Assembly (NCBI GenBank): GCA_944472155.2 | Contig: OX235272.1 | Location: 1,348,354 to 1,412,353 of the forward strand | DNA from: Trichobilharzia szidati | Taxonomy: Eukaryota; Platyhelminthes; Trematoda; Strigeidida; Schistosomatidae | DNA: 64,000 nucleotides | Direction of reading: 5' to 3' | In this document: positions 1 through 9,439 of the stretch, piece by piece | How the letters are laid out: each line of letters begins with the position of its first letter | Numbering within the stretch: the stretch's first letter is position 1 | The notes under the pieces: generated by a model | Told to the model about the DNA's origin: nothing | What the model saw: the letters and a program-made list of their open reading frames with translations, nothing else | Databases searched by the model: none | Position numbers and translations under genes: made by a program

Positions 1-125
1 TGATATGATTATGAGCAATAGTTTATGCTCGAAACGTCATCAGTTAATATAACTGTACTACACTGTGTGATTTATCAAAATAAAATCTTATCCATTATGG
101 AACTTGTATTCTGTATCAGTTCAAT
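1..125 (+). repeat. PLE terminal repeat (3' end) with hammerhead-like core
   Basis: The segment has the GAGC...GCTC-GAAAC-GTCATCAG arrangement that recurs at 22025-22110 and 32260-32345, and in weaker form at 9255-9310 and 59820-59870. Penelope-like elements are known to carry hammerhead motifs in their terminal repeats. Here the stem II pairing and GAAAC are recognisable, but the CTGATGA half reads ATTATGA, so cleavage activity is doubtful. The rest of the element lies outside the window. Confidence 0.55.
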
Positions 126-1334
126 CTGTTTGATCAGAAAATCAGTCGCCTTATGTAAAAATAACTAATTTTTTTAATAGGCCAAAAAGGAATAGAGATG
201 ACTGTTTTAAAATAGAACAAACTTCTTTCTTTTTGCTGTTGATAAGATTAGATAAGTGATACATTTTTAGTTTTTTTTCTAAAATTTTGGTCAGATTTTA
301 CATTCGATACTTCAGATATGGATAATAAGTTTTCTGTTGGAAAAAGAAATTTTTTTTCTGAAGTTTAGGACAAACTGTATCGAACAGTAAAATCAGTAGA
401 CAACTTAAATCCTGTCTAGAAATTTTTTTGGGAAACATTTCCATCTACTTTTGTGCAACTTTAGAAAAAAAATCACAGCTTGATTACTGTGATATAATAA
501 CTCAACGTTTTGAGAGAATTTTATGACTGTAATACTTCGCCTAGTTTTATAGACGATTTTAACTGTGGATGAAAAAGGAAGGTTGGAGGTAATTGAAGAT
601 AGTTATTGTAACGTAGGGGAGAGTTACGTCATAAAAGTATGACGTGAATAAGATGATGTTTAACTAATATATTTAGTAATAATTTGGTGAGTTTAGCTCC
701 AGTCATAGAAAGAAAGGAGAAAAGCAAAAGAATACTATAGCAAGTTAAAGTCAAAGATCATGCAATCGAATATAGGAGAGACTGAAGACATCTGGTTACC
801 AAGGCAAGTGAAGACTAACAACTGCTTCCTTCTGAACACATAAATAGGGTCACAGGCGTTCGATAGCAGCTGCTTTGGAAAACTTAAGGAGAAATGAACG
901 ATTTTGTCATGGTATCCATTTCAAGACCCTCATCGACCAGAAGCCTAGCAACAACACTATTGTAAGAGATTTTTTCTCTTGAAACTCAGGCTTTTTGGTA
1001 CATTTTCAAAAAGTAGAAGGTGCTAGTGTTCCCTTCTCTCAATGTAAATTATCCCTCAGATACATGTAAATTTGCATACACAGAGTTAACATGAGAAGGG
1101 TATCTGCCAACGTTTGATTGCACCGAAGAGTATGTTTTCCGATAAAGAGGAACCAACTTATTTGCAGGATAGTTTCTGTCTAATGAGGTATTCAGTGTTC
1201 CTATAAAATCTAGTTGAATGAAGGTAAGCTTCTTTTACACTTAGGATTTTTGGCTAGGAATGGCAGAATTCTCATCAGCTGCGCATGTTGTCCGATTTCC
1301 ATTCCTGGTTAGTACACTCCTAAACATCGGCGAT
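126..1334. other. Repeat debris without a recognisable gene
   Basis: AT-rich sequence with stops in all frames. No exon with splice signals and no recognisable transposon protein was found. It probably lies in an intron of the decarboxylase gene whose last exons start at 3565, because those exons need upstream partners. Confidence 0.4.
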
Positions 1335-1395
1335 AGTAAAGAGAAGGTTTAGCGCGAGGGTAGCAACCTCATTCCGTAAAAACAAACACTACCAG
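1335..1395 (+). repeat. Fragment resembling RTE 5' leader / SINE body
   Basis: A short stretch with GGGTAGCAACCTCATTCC followed by a run of A matches the body of the minus-strand SINEs (for example 9600-9650 reversed) and the 5' leader of the RTE LINE near 63830-63870. It is too short to assign to one of them. Confidence 0.4.
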
Positions 1396-1479
1396 CATTT
1401 TTAATTCGTTTATCCAAACAATGAAATAATCTTATTTATTGGATAGCTTTCCCCACGGTAACTATACTACAGCGAAACA

Positions 1480-1545
1480 TGATTTTTATAGTTTTCTTTC
1501 TTCCTCCAAAATTATCGTAAGGATAGTAGAATATTCCAAATAGGA
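1480..1545 (-). repeat. PLE 3'-end relic
   Basis: CGAAACATGA...TTTATAGTTTTCTTT...GGATAGTAGAAT aligns well with 58970-59045, which is a PLE end on the minus strand. Only this piece is recognisable. Confidence 0.45.
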
Positions 1546-1984
1546 AGAAAGAAAGAGAATTACAAACGTCATGGCGTGTTCAAAACGTTATCAGCCAGTA
1601 AATGATACTGTGTGAAACGGAATACGGAATTATATTGCTACCGAAATGCCCAATTTCATGGACATCAGGACTTCAAAACTTGAAGCCTTAAGTACCATAC
1701 GACATGCAAAGGAATGAAAAAAACTCCTAAATCAGACAAATTTATCCAATAATCAAGTCATTTATTCAGATTCCGCCTATTTATACCATTCAAATTATGG
1801 ACAAAGTGAGTTTCACCACTCAGCGAAATCATTTAGGGAACTATTGATCAATTGCATAGCTTTCCCAACCTAGGGGAAGTCCAACAGCTCCTGAATTTTA
1901 ATTTCTGTCGACTTGCTATATATTTCCAAAGCCATCCAATGTCCTCACACCCAACTTGGTGGGTCACACTTCTTGTCGTATCTC

Positions 1985-2045
1985 CAAAATAATAATAATA
2001 ATAGCATAATCACTTTATTCTAAACAATAATTATTAACCAGAAAG
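1985..2045 (-). repeat. CR1-like LINE 3' tail fragment
   Basis: An AAT microsatellite followed by a CACTTTATTCTAAACA-like string is the reverse complement of the CR1-like LINE tail (GGAATAAAG plus ATT repeats at 19115-19160). It is a 5'-truncated relic. Confidence 0.4.
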
Positions 2046-2124
2046 GAGTTTCCAGCGTTTTTATACAAATTGCAACAATTTAGCTCCTTTTTTATCAATC
2101 TCTACACACATAAAATTTAAAATA

Positions 2125-2320
2125 GTGCGTTGGTGGCACAGTGGTTAGGACTCTCGCCGACCCTGCAAATGGTCCGGGGTTCTATCCAATGTCGACGCAC
2201 ACCTGATATCAATAGTTGGCCTGCGAAATTTGGGCTGCCGCTATCAAATGCTGAAAATTCCATACTTGTACCGAAAATACGGTGTGGTTTCAAGCTATAA
2301 TAAAAAAATGAAAAAAAATA
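2125..2320 (+). repeat. tRNA-headed SINE, type A (CR1-type tail)
   Basis: The head is tRNA-like: an A-box region (GGCACAGTGGTTAGGA) and a degenerate B box (GGGGTTCTATCC). The tail contains ATGCTGAAAATTCCATAC, the same 18 bases found in the 3' end of the CR1-like LINE (ATGCTGAAAATTCCATAC at 19082-19099), and ends A-rich. Transcription by RNA polymerase III and mobilisation by the CR1-type reverse transcriptase are inferred. A second copy is at 6105-6289. No clear TSD was found. Confidence 0.75.
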
Positions 2321-2324
2321 TTAT

Positions 2325-3125
2325 TGAAGAAGCCAACATAAACAGAAAGTTGGTAGAAACATAATGATGCATAAATAGATAATATCGTAGATAATACATG
2401 CAGTAATAATAATCTTTGATTATACTTTTCAGTTCACTTATTGATTTGAAAATTTTGTAAGTTCTTCTCTGACATCTGACTCTCTGTTTACACGAAAGCC
2501 GTGCTAAACATAGTATAGTTGGGTTTTGATATTTTGCTGTACGACCACAAATCATTACGAAATTTCACCCCTGGTTTTACCCGAAAAGATTAAAGGAGAA
2601 AGTTGAGAATAAAGAGGATGTTCTGTATCAGAAAACATAACTCTAGCCAACTGCTTGCAAGAATTGAAGTGCCTATTGACAATATTGTCAGTTAGTTAAG
2701 TCAGAGGCACACCACTAACACTACTTACAGCCTTCAGTGTTCTACGTAATCTAAAAAAGTCTTTTTTGAGAAGTTCAAGGAAAATAATGGCGAACAATAA
2801 AGCAGAATAGCCACAATACGTGAATCAATAAATCGTAAGAGAAGAGGTTGAGTTATGCCAGCGGGAAGTTTCGACGTCGTTATGTAATAAGACAAACGAA
2901 ACATCTTAGAAATCGACAGGATATGAGACAACCAACAGAGATCTGAAGAGAAACTGATATCGAGATAAGACATATTCGATGTACTCCGTATCATAGAGCT
3001 GTCAATATTACAGGAATTATGGGACTTAATCGGCCTTTCACGCCAGTCTCCCTCGCGTCTGAAGCTAAGTTTAGAAATATCATATTTAGATGGATTTAGT
3101 TTAAGACCATTAATTTGAGACTATT
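2325..3125 (-). pseudogene. CR1-like LINE reverse transcriptase, C-terminal relic
   Basis: Read on the minus strand, 2734-2994 gives ISFSSDLCWLSHIL...KMFRLSYYITTSKLPAGI...LLYCSP, which matches the region downstream of the catalytic motif in the LINE protein at 17908-18849. A second open stretch at 2450-2555 contains CGRTAKYQNPTILCLARL, matching YARTTKYKNSTIPYLAQL near that protein's C-terminus. The two pieces lie in different frames with stops between them. The copy is 5'-truncated and dead. It lies 5' of the decarboxylase exons, presumably in an intron. Confidence 0.75.
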
Positions 3126-3564
3126 TGTTAACTTCAAATGAGAATCTATTCATCATATAAGAACAGTCGAATGCAGAAACTACTAGCTAGATCTTCGGCA
3201 TATCTTATGAAAGTAGCTTTAGAAGCATACGGAAGGTCGTACAAAAAGAAAGAGAAGAGAGAGCACAATGCTTTGGGGGACACCGGTTTAGAGTTACCAG
3301 AGAAGTGGATCACCTGTTTAAAACAATATGTTGTTTTCTACCCAAAAAATAGGAGGACCAACACCTCATGACCCAGTACTCAGTACTTGCTGAAGTCAGC
3401 TTGCTTAATCAGTCAATAAGGAACACTGGATTAACTGCCAAGATTTTGATTTTTCGGATGATGTTGATTCGTGACGCAATCTGTCTTGACACACACAGAG
3501 CGTTTTCTTTAATTACGAATAATTGTATGTATTACTTTCATCGTTGATTCTTCTTCTTTGGCAG
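3126..3564. other. Intron sequence of the decarboxylase gene
   Basis: Nothing recognisable except the pyrimidine-rich acceptor at the end (TTCTTCTTTGGCAG, 3551-3564). No upstream decarboxylase exon was found here. Confidence 0.5.
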
Positions 3565-3663
3565 CATATGCATATTCCACTGGGTAGAAGATTTCGCTCC
3601 CTGAAGATCTGGTTCACTCTGAGAAGATATGGCGTAAAGAAACTGCAAGCATATATTCGTAAT
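3565..3663 (+). other. Decarboxylase exon (33 codons)
   Basis: It starts after TTTGGCAG and ends before GTAGGT, 99 bases in phase 0. It encodes the strongly conserved [11 protein letters not shown] helix region of the C-terminal domain. The following intron is only 56 bases, typical of small schistosome introns near one end of a gene. Confidence 0.92.
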
Positions 3664-6600
3664 GTAGGTGATAAACCCCCTTTTATATATTTTCTTAATC
3701 GTAAATCATTTTATTTCAGCATATTGAGTTAGCGCATTACTTTGAAGAACTTATGCTACGTGATGAACGTTTTGAAATTATTGCTGATGTCGTATTGGGT
3801 CTTGTCTGCTTCCGACTGAAGGTTAGTTAATGTTGATTGTGTTTTACTTCATAGTGACAAAAATGTTTACTTCTGTTTTCATGAGACCAATAGTTACTAA
3901 GGGAAATGAAATTCTTTTTTTCGTTTTACGCATTGATGAGACAAACAGACTAAGTGTTCGTAGGCCAGCTACAATGGTGTCACATTATATGCCTAACACC
4001 CCCCAGTTTTGTAACGAGAGTAGAGATTTCATGGTAGTTACTCCGACTAATATTCCTCAACAACCCCGGATATAATTCAATGTAACATATTGTGGGCTGT
4101 GATTCAAAAAGCTAAGTTGTTCATCCAGTCAATTCCACACTAAGGGAATCTTTTAGAGGATTCAGTTTTCTACAAAATTGTATATAAGTGGATCAGTCTT
4201 CAGATATTTATTTTCATAAGGACGAAACTATCACACTTCTACCAAAAGTCTGATAAAATCCATAAGTAGCTATATACATATGGCACGAGGAGGATTCTGG
4301 CTCTGTTCCCGGGCGATTCACTCCTAAACCTTAACCAGCCAGCAGTAAGGTCCAAAAAGAGGGAGGATTGGGCGTGAAGCAACTCCAACCCAAACTATGA
4401 CTCGAAGTCCTACGTACCACTCAGAACGCAAAGGATGAAATTTATATGAATATATATATATATAAATGCAGATTGGTGGCGACACTAGATCTTGCCGCTA
4501 CGACTGCGTAATTTCCATGAGACTAATTTCTCTTATTAATACATAAACCAGTTTGCACACTCACGCTAATTTGTGAATACGTTTAACATAACCTCGTACC
4601 TGTTTTTTCTTATTCCTTTACGTTCCCAGCGAAACGTAGCGCTTCAAGCTACAGGCTTGAAGTTTCTTTAGGAGTGGTGTTTATTTTTACGGGATGGGTT
4701 TGCTAGCCTCATGCTCAACCTTCCCTCTTTGACAGTTCTATTTCTGACCAAGGGAGGTAAAAGAGTGCGCCGGCCGGGGAACGAACCCTGGACCCTATGC
4801 ATGGCTGTGGAGAATTCCACCGCTGTGCCACCAATGCACATGAGAACCGCATACTTGTGGATACAGAATAAACGATGATACATTGCTTTGTTGCGGTGTT
4901 GTCTAGTGAGCATCAAAATGCGATGCTAGCGATTACATTCAAGAATTTGTAAAATGAACTGTGGAATTTGCAAACTGTGAATAGGATTCTATGTACAACC
5001 AATTCGACAAAGGTTACAGACCAGAATTTGAGTGATTTGCTCTGACTCATCCCAGTAAACTAAGTCAACCGAAGTACAATACTGACGAATTCAGCCTCAA
5101 ACGATTGAACCGGTCGTTTTGTGTGGTGTGGATCTATTTGACATGGCCAGCAAGCACTGTCATGCGGAAGTACTTCTGAGGATATCCGAATTGAGAGGAA
5201 ATATCTATCCAGTACTTCTTCATTATCACAGATTTTCTAGATCATATCAGTTCATGATCTAATGGAGAAGAGTTGTAGCTCAGGTGGATGTCTTTGATCT
5301 AGTTGTGTTCTCTGAGCTGGTTTATTCAACTACGAAGCCTTTGTTGTCCTTCTAGACAACTTCTTCAGTGAAGGTTTTAGTATGAAATCGATTGAAGTGA
5401 TTGTGTTGGCTTGGGGGCCAAGTTTATTTAAAATGGCTAGAATACTGATGCAACATCAGAAGGCAAGACATGGAAGCCAAGATGTATTTTCAACTGATGA
5501 AACCGCTATTTGTATCTATACGGTTTAAATTCTTTAACCAACAACTGTGCGTGTGATTTTGGTTTACATTAAACGACATGAAATAGAATGTTCAAATACA
5601 TATATAGTACTCTGTTTGTAATCCAGTACTGAACTGTGGGAATATATGACAATAATATTCCGTTGGAACACATTATCCGTATCACACGACAACACCAAGA
5701 GCATACTGTGCATCCCAGAAATCAACAGAAAAAGAAAATGGGATCAATACCATTTACAAAATAAGTTGTATACACACTAAATCGGTCAAAATGGGCGTCC
5801 CCTTGGACTCAGAACCCAAGAGCATTAATTACCTCTGAAAAGACACGATATATGTTCCTTCTTACTAAGGCATGTAGGTGACTACGGATACCACATCAGT
5901 TTGATTGGGAGAATGTATAAATTTTAAACACAGGAAACACGCCGAAAATGCCAGGGGACTTCTTGATGCCTGGTACCCAGATGAATCCACTACTCACGTA
6001 CATATTACTACAGACCAAATTTACCAACTTATAGAAAATAAGTTCCATCAAACAATGATTGTCAGGAGAGACAATCAGGCCATTCATAAAGAATTCAAAT
6101 AAGTTTATTTTTATTTTTTTATTTTTATTTACAGCTTGATTCCACACCGTATTTTCAGTACAAGTATGGAATTTTCAGCATGGATATCGGTAGCCCAAAT
6201 TCAGGCCGACCATAGATATCGGCAGGGGATCGAACCCCGGACCATGTGCATGGTCGGCGAGAGTCCTAACCACTGTGCCACCGACGCACATACTAAAACC
6301 TGAACTGAAGATGTTGTCTAGAAGGACAACGAAGGCTTCACATTTAAATAAACCAGTTCAGGGGACACGACTAAATCAAAAGTTCATGATTTAACTTAAA
6401 ATAGAATATAATTTTTTCCAAAAACAACCATATTTCATCTATGAACTATTTGAACTCTCTCTTGCTTGTTGTTTATTCGTTTCCTAATAGAATGATAATG
6501 AATTGACAAGACAACTTTATCATGATATTGAAGATGATGGCAGAATTCATTTAATATCTTCTGAATTCGAATCACCAGAACCATTATTCTTTATTCGTTT

Positions 6601-6733
6601 TGCTGTTTGTTATCATTCACCTAATAAACAACACGTAGAATATGCTTTTAATGTTATCAGTGAATTAACTGAGAAATTGTTAAATTCAAAAACTTGTCAC
6701 AATAATAATAATAAAATAAATGGGGATTCCTGA
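3565..6733 (+). CDS. Aromatic-L-amino-acid decarboxylase family, C-terminal three exons (join 3565-3663, 3720-3821, 6491-6733)
   Basis: Group II PLP-dependent amino-acid decarboxylase (DOPA/tryptophan/tyrosine/histidine decarboxylase family), which makes biogenic amines from aromatic amino acids in the cytosol. Exon 1 reads [17 protein letters not shown] then [13 protein letters not shown], exon 2 [19 protein letters not shown] then [11 protein letters not shown], and exon 3 NDNELTRQL then [12 protein letters not shown] and a stop. These match the family's small C-terminal domain ([34 protein letters not shown]) in the right order. All joins are phase 0 with GT/AG borders. Together they give 147 residues, about the last third of a roughly 480-residue enzyme. 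The PLP-binding lysine lies in exons left of the window. The C-terminal tail is Asn-rich ([10 protein letters not shown]). Substrate cannot be decided from this part. A schistosome decarboxylase of this family is reported to supply amines for a male pheromone; whether this is that paralogue is unknown. Confidence 0.93.
3720..3821 (+). other. Decarboxylase exon (34 codons)
   Basis: It starts after TTATTTCAG and ends before GTTAGT, 102 bases in phase 0. It encodes HIELA through LGLVCFRLK, the family's conserved beta strand before the final helices. Confidence 0.92.
4260..4445 (+). repeat. RTE 5'-leader-like fragment
   Basis: GAGGGAGGATTGGGCGTGAAG followed by CAACTCCAACCC resembles the RTE LINE leader read on the minus strand at 63830-63875 (GAGGGAGGGTTGGGGCGTGG then CAACTCCACCC). 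It lies inside the decarboxylase intron. Confidence 0.4.
4448..4466. repeat. AT dinucleotide microsatellite
   Basis: A short uninterrupted TA/AT run within the decarboxylase intron. Confidence 0.7.
4602..4841 (-). repeat. tRNA-headed SINE, type B (RTE-type tail)
   Basis: Read on the minus strand: a head GTGCATTGGTGGCACAGCGG with a B-box-like GGGTTCGTTCCC, a middle with GAGGCTAGCAAACCCATCC, and a tail GAAGC...CTACGTTTCGCTGGGAACG. The tail matches the RTE LINE 3' end seen at 60720-60755 (GAAGCCCTATGTTCCACTGGGAAC). Other copies are at 9525-9749, 25272-25498, 49619-49844 and 52985-53131. Confidence 0.75.
4842..5134 (+). other. Intron sequence, nothing recognised
   Basis: No open frame or repeat match was seen in this part of the decarboxylase intron. 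Confidence 0.4.
5135..5420 (-). repeat. PLE terminal repeat, minus orientation
   Basis: Reverse-complemented, it contains CTGAAGAAGTTGTCTAGAAG followed by GACAACAAAGGCTTCG and GAGAACACAACTAGATCAAAG. The same string is found in plus orientation at 6295-6410 and in altered form at 42880-43030, 56455-56540 and 58075-58150. The CTGAAGA...TGTC...GACAACGAAAGC order resembles a degenerate hammerhead core. Confidence 0.6.
5421..5737 (+). other. Intron sequence, nothing firm
   Basis: AT-rich, no recognised protein or repeat. It may be PLE untranslated sequence because PLE pieces flank it on both sides. Confidence 0.3.
5738..6102 (+). pseudogene. PLE GIY-YIG endonuclease, C-terminal relic
   Basis: It aligns with the 3' part of the PLE at 57620-57880. 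It starts in an INTIYKI-like stretch, passes a degenerate GRPL motif (AATGGGCGTCCCC), and continues through HQFDWENV to [20 protein letters not shown] (5905-6102 frame), which matches the family's FLEAW.SDESTINRHI segment. Frames change several times. The copy continues beyond the SINE at 6105-6289 into the terminal repeat at 6295-6410, so the SINE landed in it. Confidence 0.7.
6105..6289 (-). repeat. tRNA-headed SINE, type A (CR1-type tail)
   Basis: On the minus strand the head is GTGCGTCGGTGGCACAGTGG with the B box GGGTTCGATCCCC. The tail holds ATGCTGAAAATTCCATACTT and an ATTTTT/A-rich end. The head is nearly identical to that of the type B SINEs, whereas the tail is the CR1-type tail. It interrupts a PLE relic inside the decarboxylase intron. 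Confidence 0.78.
6290..6415 (+). repeat. PLE terminal repeat
   Basis: CTGAAGATGTTGTCTAGAAG followed by GACAACGAAGGCTTC is the inverse of 5260-5410. It continues the PLE relic interrupted by the SINE. Confidence 0.6.
6491..6733 (+). other. Decarboxylase terminal exon with stop codon
   Basis: It starts after TTCCTAATAG, runs 80 codons and stops at TGA (6731-6733). It encodes the final domain strand ([12 protein letters not shown]) and a C-terminal Asn repeat. The first residues (NDNELTRQL) replace the family's usual SN..N..LL stretch, so the splice position fits. Confidence 0.92.
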
Positions 6734-6993
6734 GCCATTGAAACATTGAAAACCAATTCTTGTTTAATCGCATTCAAGGACGTTAAATTCACCAATCATA
6801 TCTTGTTTGTTGATTGAAAGCTGTCACTGTTATCGTCAAATAATCATGCATCTCATTATTTTTTTCTTTTCTTCTTTTTAATACATATAATTGGAAGGAG
6901 AGTTATGAAGTGATTACTTAGTTTTATGACTCTTAGTCAGTGTCAACATGTCAATGGTGTGATAATTAACGAAGAAAATTATTACACACAATT
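6734..6993 (+). other. Decarboxylase 3' untranslated / flanking region
   Basis: AT-rich sequence after the stop codon. No AATAAA was found before the foldback at 6994. AATACA at about 6880 is a possible variant poly(A) signal, but this is weak. Confidence 0.4.
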
Positions 6994-8220
6994 AAAAGGT
7001 AGAAATGGTTACAACACGTGGATTGCATAATGCACAATTTTGGAAAAATGAAGAGTAATTAAGGATTTAAAACAATTAGTTCCCTTTATGAATTTAGATA
7101 AAGCAATAAGAAGACGTAATTTGTCTGAATCGTGTGATGTATTTGCGCAACACACTTCGAACAATCTGATCACACACGGACTTGTCATAGTAATTTGTAT
7201 GAAATTAATAAAGAGGTAAGAGGTGAGAAAATAGACTTAGGTCAAGTTTAAATGTACGTGTGAACACACGTACATAGGGAGGACTCATCGATCTCTGCAA
7301 GTAAGGGCTTCACAGCATATTCCCAAATGGCTCCAGAAACAAATGGAATCTTCAGAACCTGTTAACGGTGAGAACAGGAGACCTAGCTCTTCTATTGCGA
7401 AACATATTATAGAGACAGGACAAAATTGACGTTAACAGATCTTTTAAACCTATCTATAAAACGTGTTTGGGGCGTATCCTAAAGTTTGTGGAAGCCCTAG
7501 GTGGCAATTAGAAAATTTAAACCACCTTTATGCGTTCAAAGCAACAATACATCATCACATTAAACCTTCCTTGGTAAATTTTGTTTTGACACCATAGCAG
7601 ATGTACTATTACCTCTGTTATTTGGTTTAGTGGTCTTCATTGTTACTTTGACCTTGAATATGTCCTTTAAACTTGACCTAAGTCTATTTTCTCACCTCTT
7701 ACCTCTTTATTAATTTCATATATATTCCTATGAAAAGTCCGTGTGTGATCAGATTGTTCGAAGTGTGTTGCGCAAATACATCACACGATTCAGACAAATT
7801 ACGTCTTCTTATTGCTTTATCTAAAGTAATTAAAGAATAAACGTGTGCATAGGTTGATTACGTAACAGATTATTAAAGAAAATAAAACGATTCGGACAAT
7901 GGTAATTTGTAACTAAGGTTAAGTGGTCATAAAAATAAAATAATTTTACAAGGATAAATTAAAATTAAATTAAAATTGTTCAAATTATTTTGTTTTTTCT
8001 GATCACTTCATCTTTAATTACGTGTTATCCTTGTAAAATTATTTTATTCTTATGACCACTTCAACCTTAGTTACAAATTACCATTGTCCAAATCGTTTTA
8101 TTTTCTTTAATAATCTATTACGTGTTCAACTTGTGCACTCGTTTATTCCTTAATTACTCTCCATTTTTCCAAATGATTATGCATTATGCAATCCACTTGT
8201 TGTAACCATTTCTACCTTTT
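6994..8220. repeat. Branched foldback element with three nested stems
   Basis: Three inverted pairs are visible: outer stem 6994-7066 with 8145-8220; left inner stem 7093-7252 with 7666-7825 (about 160 bases per arm, loop about 413); right inner stem 7829-7957 with 8025-8154 (loop about 67). The outer pair encloses both inner pairs, so a single strand would fold into a three-way junction. No protein is encoded. It starts some 260 bases past the decarboxylase stop. It could be a non-autonomous foldback transposon or several insertions of one palindromic repeat. Confidence 0.8.
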
Positions 8221-8360
8221 ATTTTTATGACTTTTGACAAAACAATAAGATAATGTAATTTATCTGAAACGTGAAATGTAATCGCACGATACATTTTGAA
8301 TATTCTGGTCACACATAGGCTTGTCGTGCGTATTAGCATAAAAATTAACGAGGTATAAAA
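8221..8360 (+). repeat. Degenerate direct copy of the foldback stem
   Basis: AACAATAAGATAATGTAATT and later ATTCTGGTCACACATAGGCT parallel AGCAATAAGAAGACGTAATT and AATCTGATCACACACGGACT at 7101-7185. Related pieces also lie at 25560-25610 and 30085-30140. Confidence 0.55.
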
Positions 8361-8734
8361 GGTTGAAAGGTACATTCAGTAGTCAAAATCACAGACAGGT
8401 GCTTAGGAAACAATGGTAGAACACTGTATTATCCGAAAATGTCTTGGCTTTATAATTTGATTATCGAGGTACGTTCAATGTAATAACTAAAAATTTTCCA
8501 ATCTATGTATCCTAGGCTTTAACCAATTCAAGTGTGCTTGTGACGCAATCGTGTTTTATATCCGTGTTTAAAGCAGTGTCAAAGTCAACTTTATGACTTA
8601 CGACCCGTCTCTATGATGTACTTTGTGATAGATAAAATTAGGTATCTATCTCCAAAGTTAGTTGAGTCAAGTGATTGTTTTTTTGCTGAATCCGATTAAG
8701 AAAGTTCCCTGTTAAATTATGCAGGCTCCAGCAT
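8361..8734. other. No feature recognised
   Basis: AT-rich, no open frame or repeat match seen. Confidence 0.3.
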
Positions 8735-9310
8735 AATTTATTGCTGCTCATAATCATATTAGTTTAGTCACACAGCTCCACAATTTGTCTTACATATATA
8801 TTTTCTCCCTCAGTCTCTCTCCGTCTTCCCCTTTTTGTTTGTTGAAACTTTCCATATCTCCGACATTGACGTTGTGTTATTCCGATTGAAGGTGTCTAGC
8901 GTTGGTTAGATGAACAAAACTTCAGTGATTAACCTCTCTCTCACTCCACCTAACTTTATTACCTTCTAATACTTTCATCGTCTCCCGCAATACCTATTTC
9001 GTGATTATATGCAAGTGAATGCAATGCAGTGGCTGAGCTTCTTTCTAGGCGAATTAACTTAACAGGGTCACTCAACCTTGGTCTAGCTAAATCCCAATGT
9101 TCCAATAATCAAGTTGACCTCGATCTATTAGTTGAACTGACCTATGTAATTGACCCCATAGTCATTGCCTGGTATTTGATAAATTAAATTATTTTTCTTA
9201 ATTGGATCTATGCGGTCCTTACGTCAATAAATTGTGAAGCCGTGTGGCTAAATTGATAAGAATATGAGCAGCAATAATGTATGCTCGAAATCTTGTCATC
9301 GGGTTATTAA
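8735..9310 (-). repeat. PLE 3'-terminal region, minus strand
   Basis: Near-identical over several hundred bases to 32410-32885 (for example the run from AACAAAACTTCAGTGATTAA to CAACCTTGGTCTAGCTAA). The 32.4 kb copy lies in the right arm of the large inverted repeat and has a plus-strand partner at 21690-22110. This third copy shows that the module is dispersed, not private to the inverted repeat. A second degenerate terminal core (GAGCAGCAATAATGTATGCTC then GAAA) is at 9265-9295 in plus orientation. Confidence 0.65.
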
Positions 9311-9439
9311 TACTGCGTGAATATTGTATCAGATTCCTTTTGAACATTTATCGATTATATACGAATGTGCTTGTGTGTTATTTCCGAAAATTAGGAAGAC
9401 ACTTGCATTCAATCTCCAATTTAAAAAAGAAAGTATCAA

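Larger units (their letters stand above)
3822..6490 (+). other. Repeat-filled last intron of the decarboxylase gene
   Basis: The 2669-base intron runs from GTTAGT to TAATAG. It holds an RTE-leader-like piece, an AT microsatellite, a type B SINE, PLE terminal sequence on both strands, a PLE endonuclease relic and a type A SINE. None of these should enter the mRNA if splicing is normal. Confidence 0.85.

Noticed and set aside
3523..3732. 69-codon open frame as a gene of its own
   Set aside because: It includes an exon of the decarboxylase but also the introns on both sides; the splice-based model explains the conserved part.
3830..4075. 81-codon open frame after the second exon
   Set aside because: It lies in the intron after a good donor site and has no family signature.
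6994..8220. LTR retrotransposon with inverted terminal repeats
   Set aside because: There is no coding sequence, primer-binding site or direct LTR pair; the repeats are inverted and nested.
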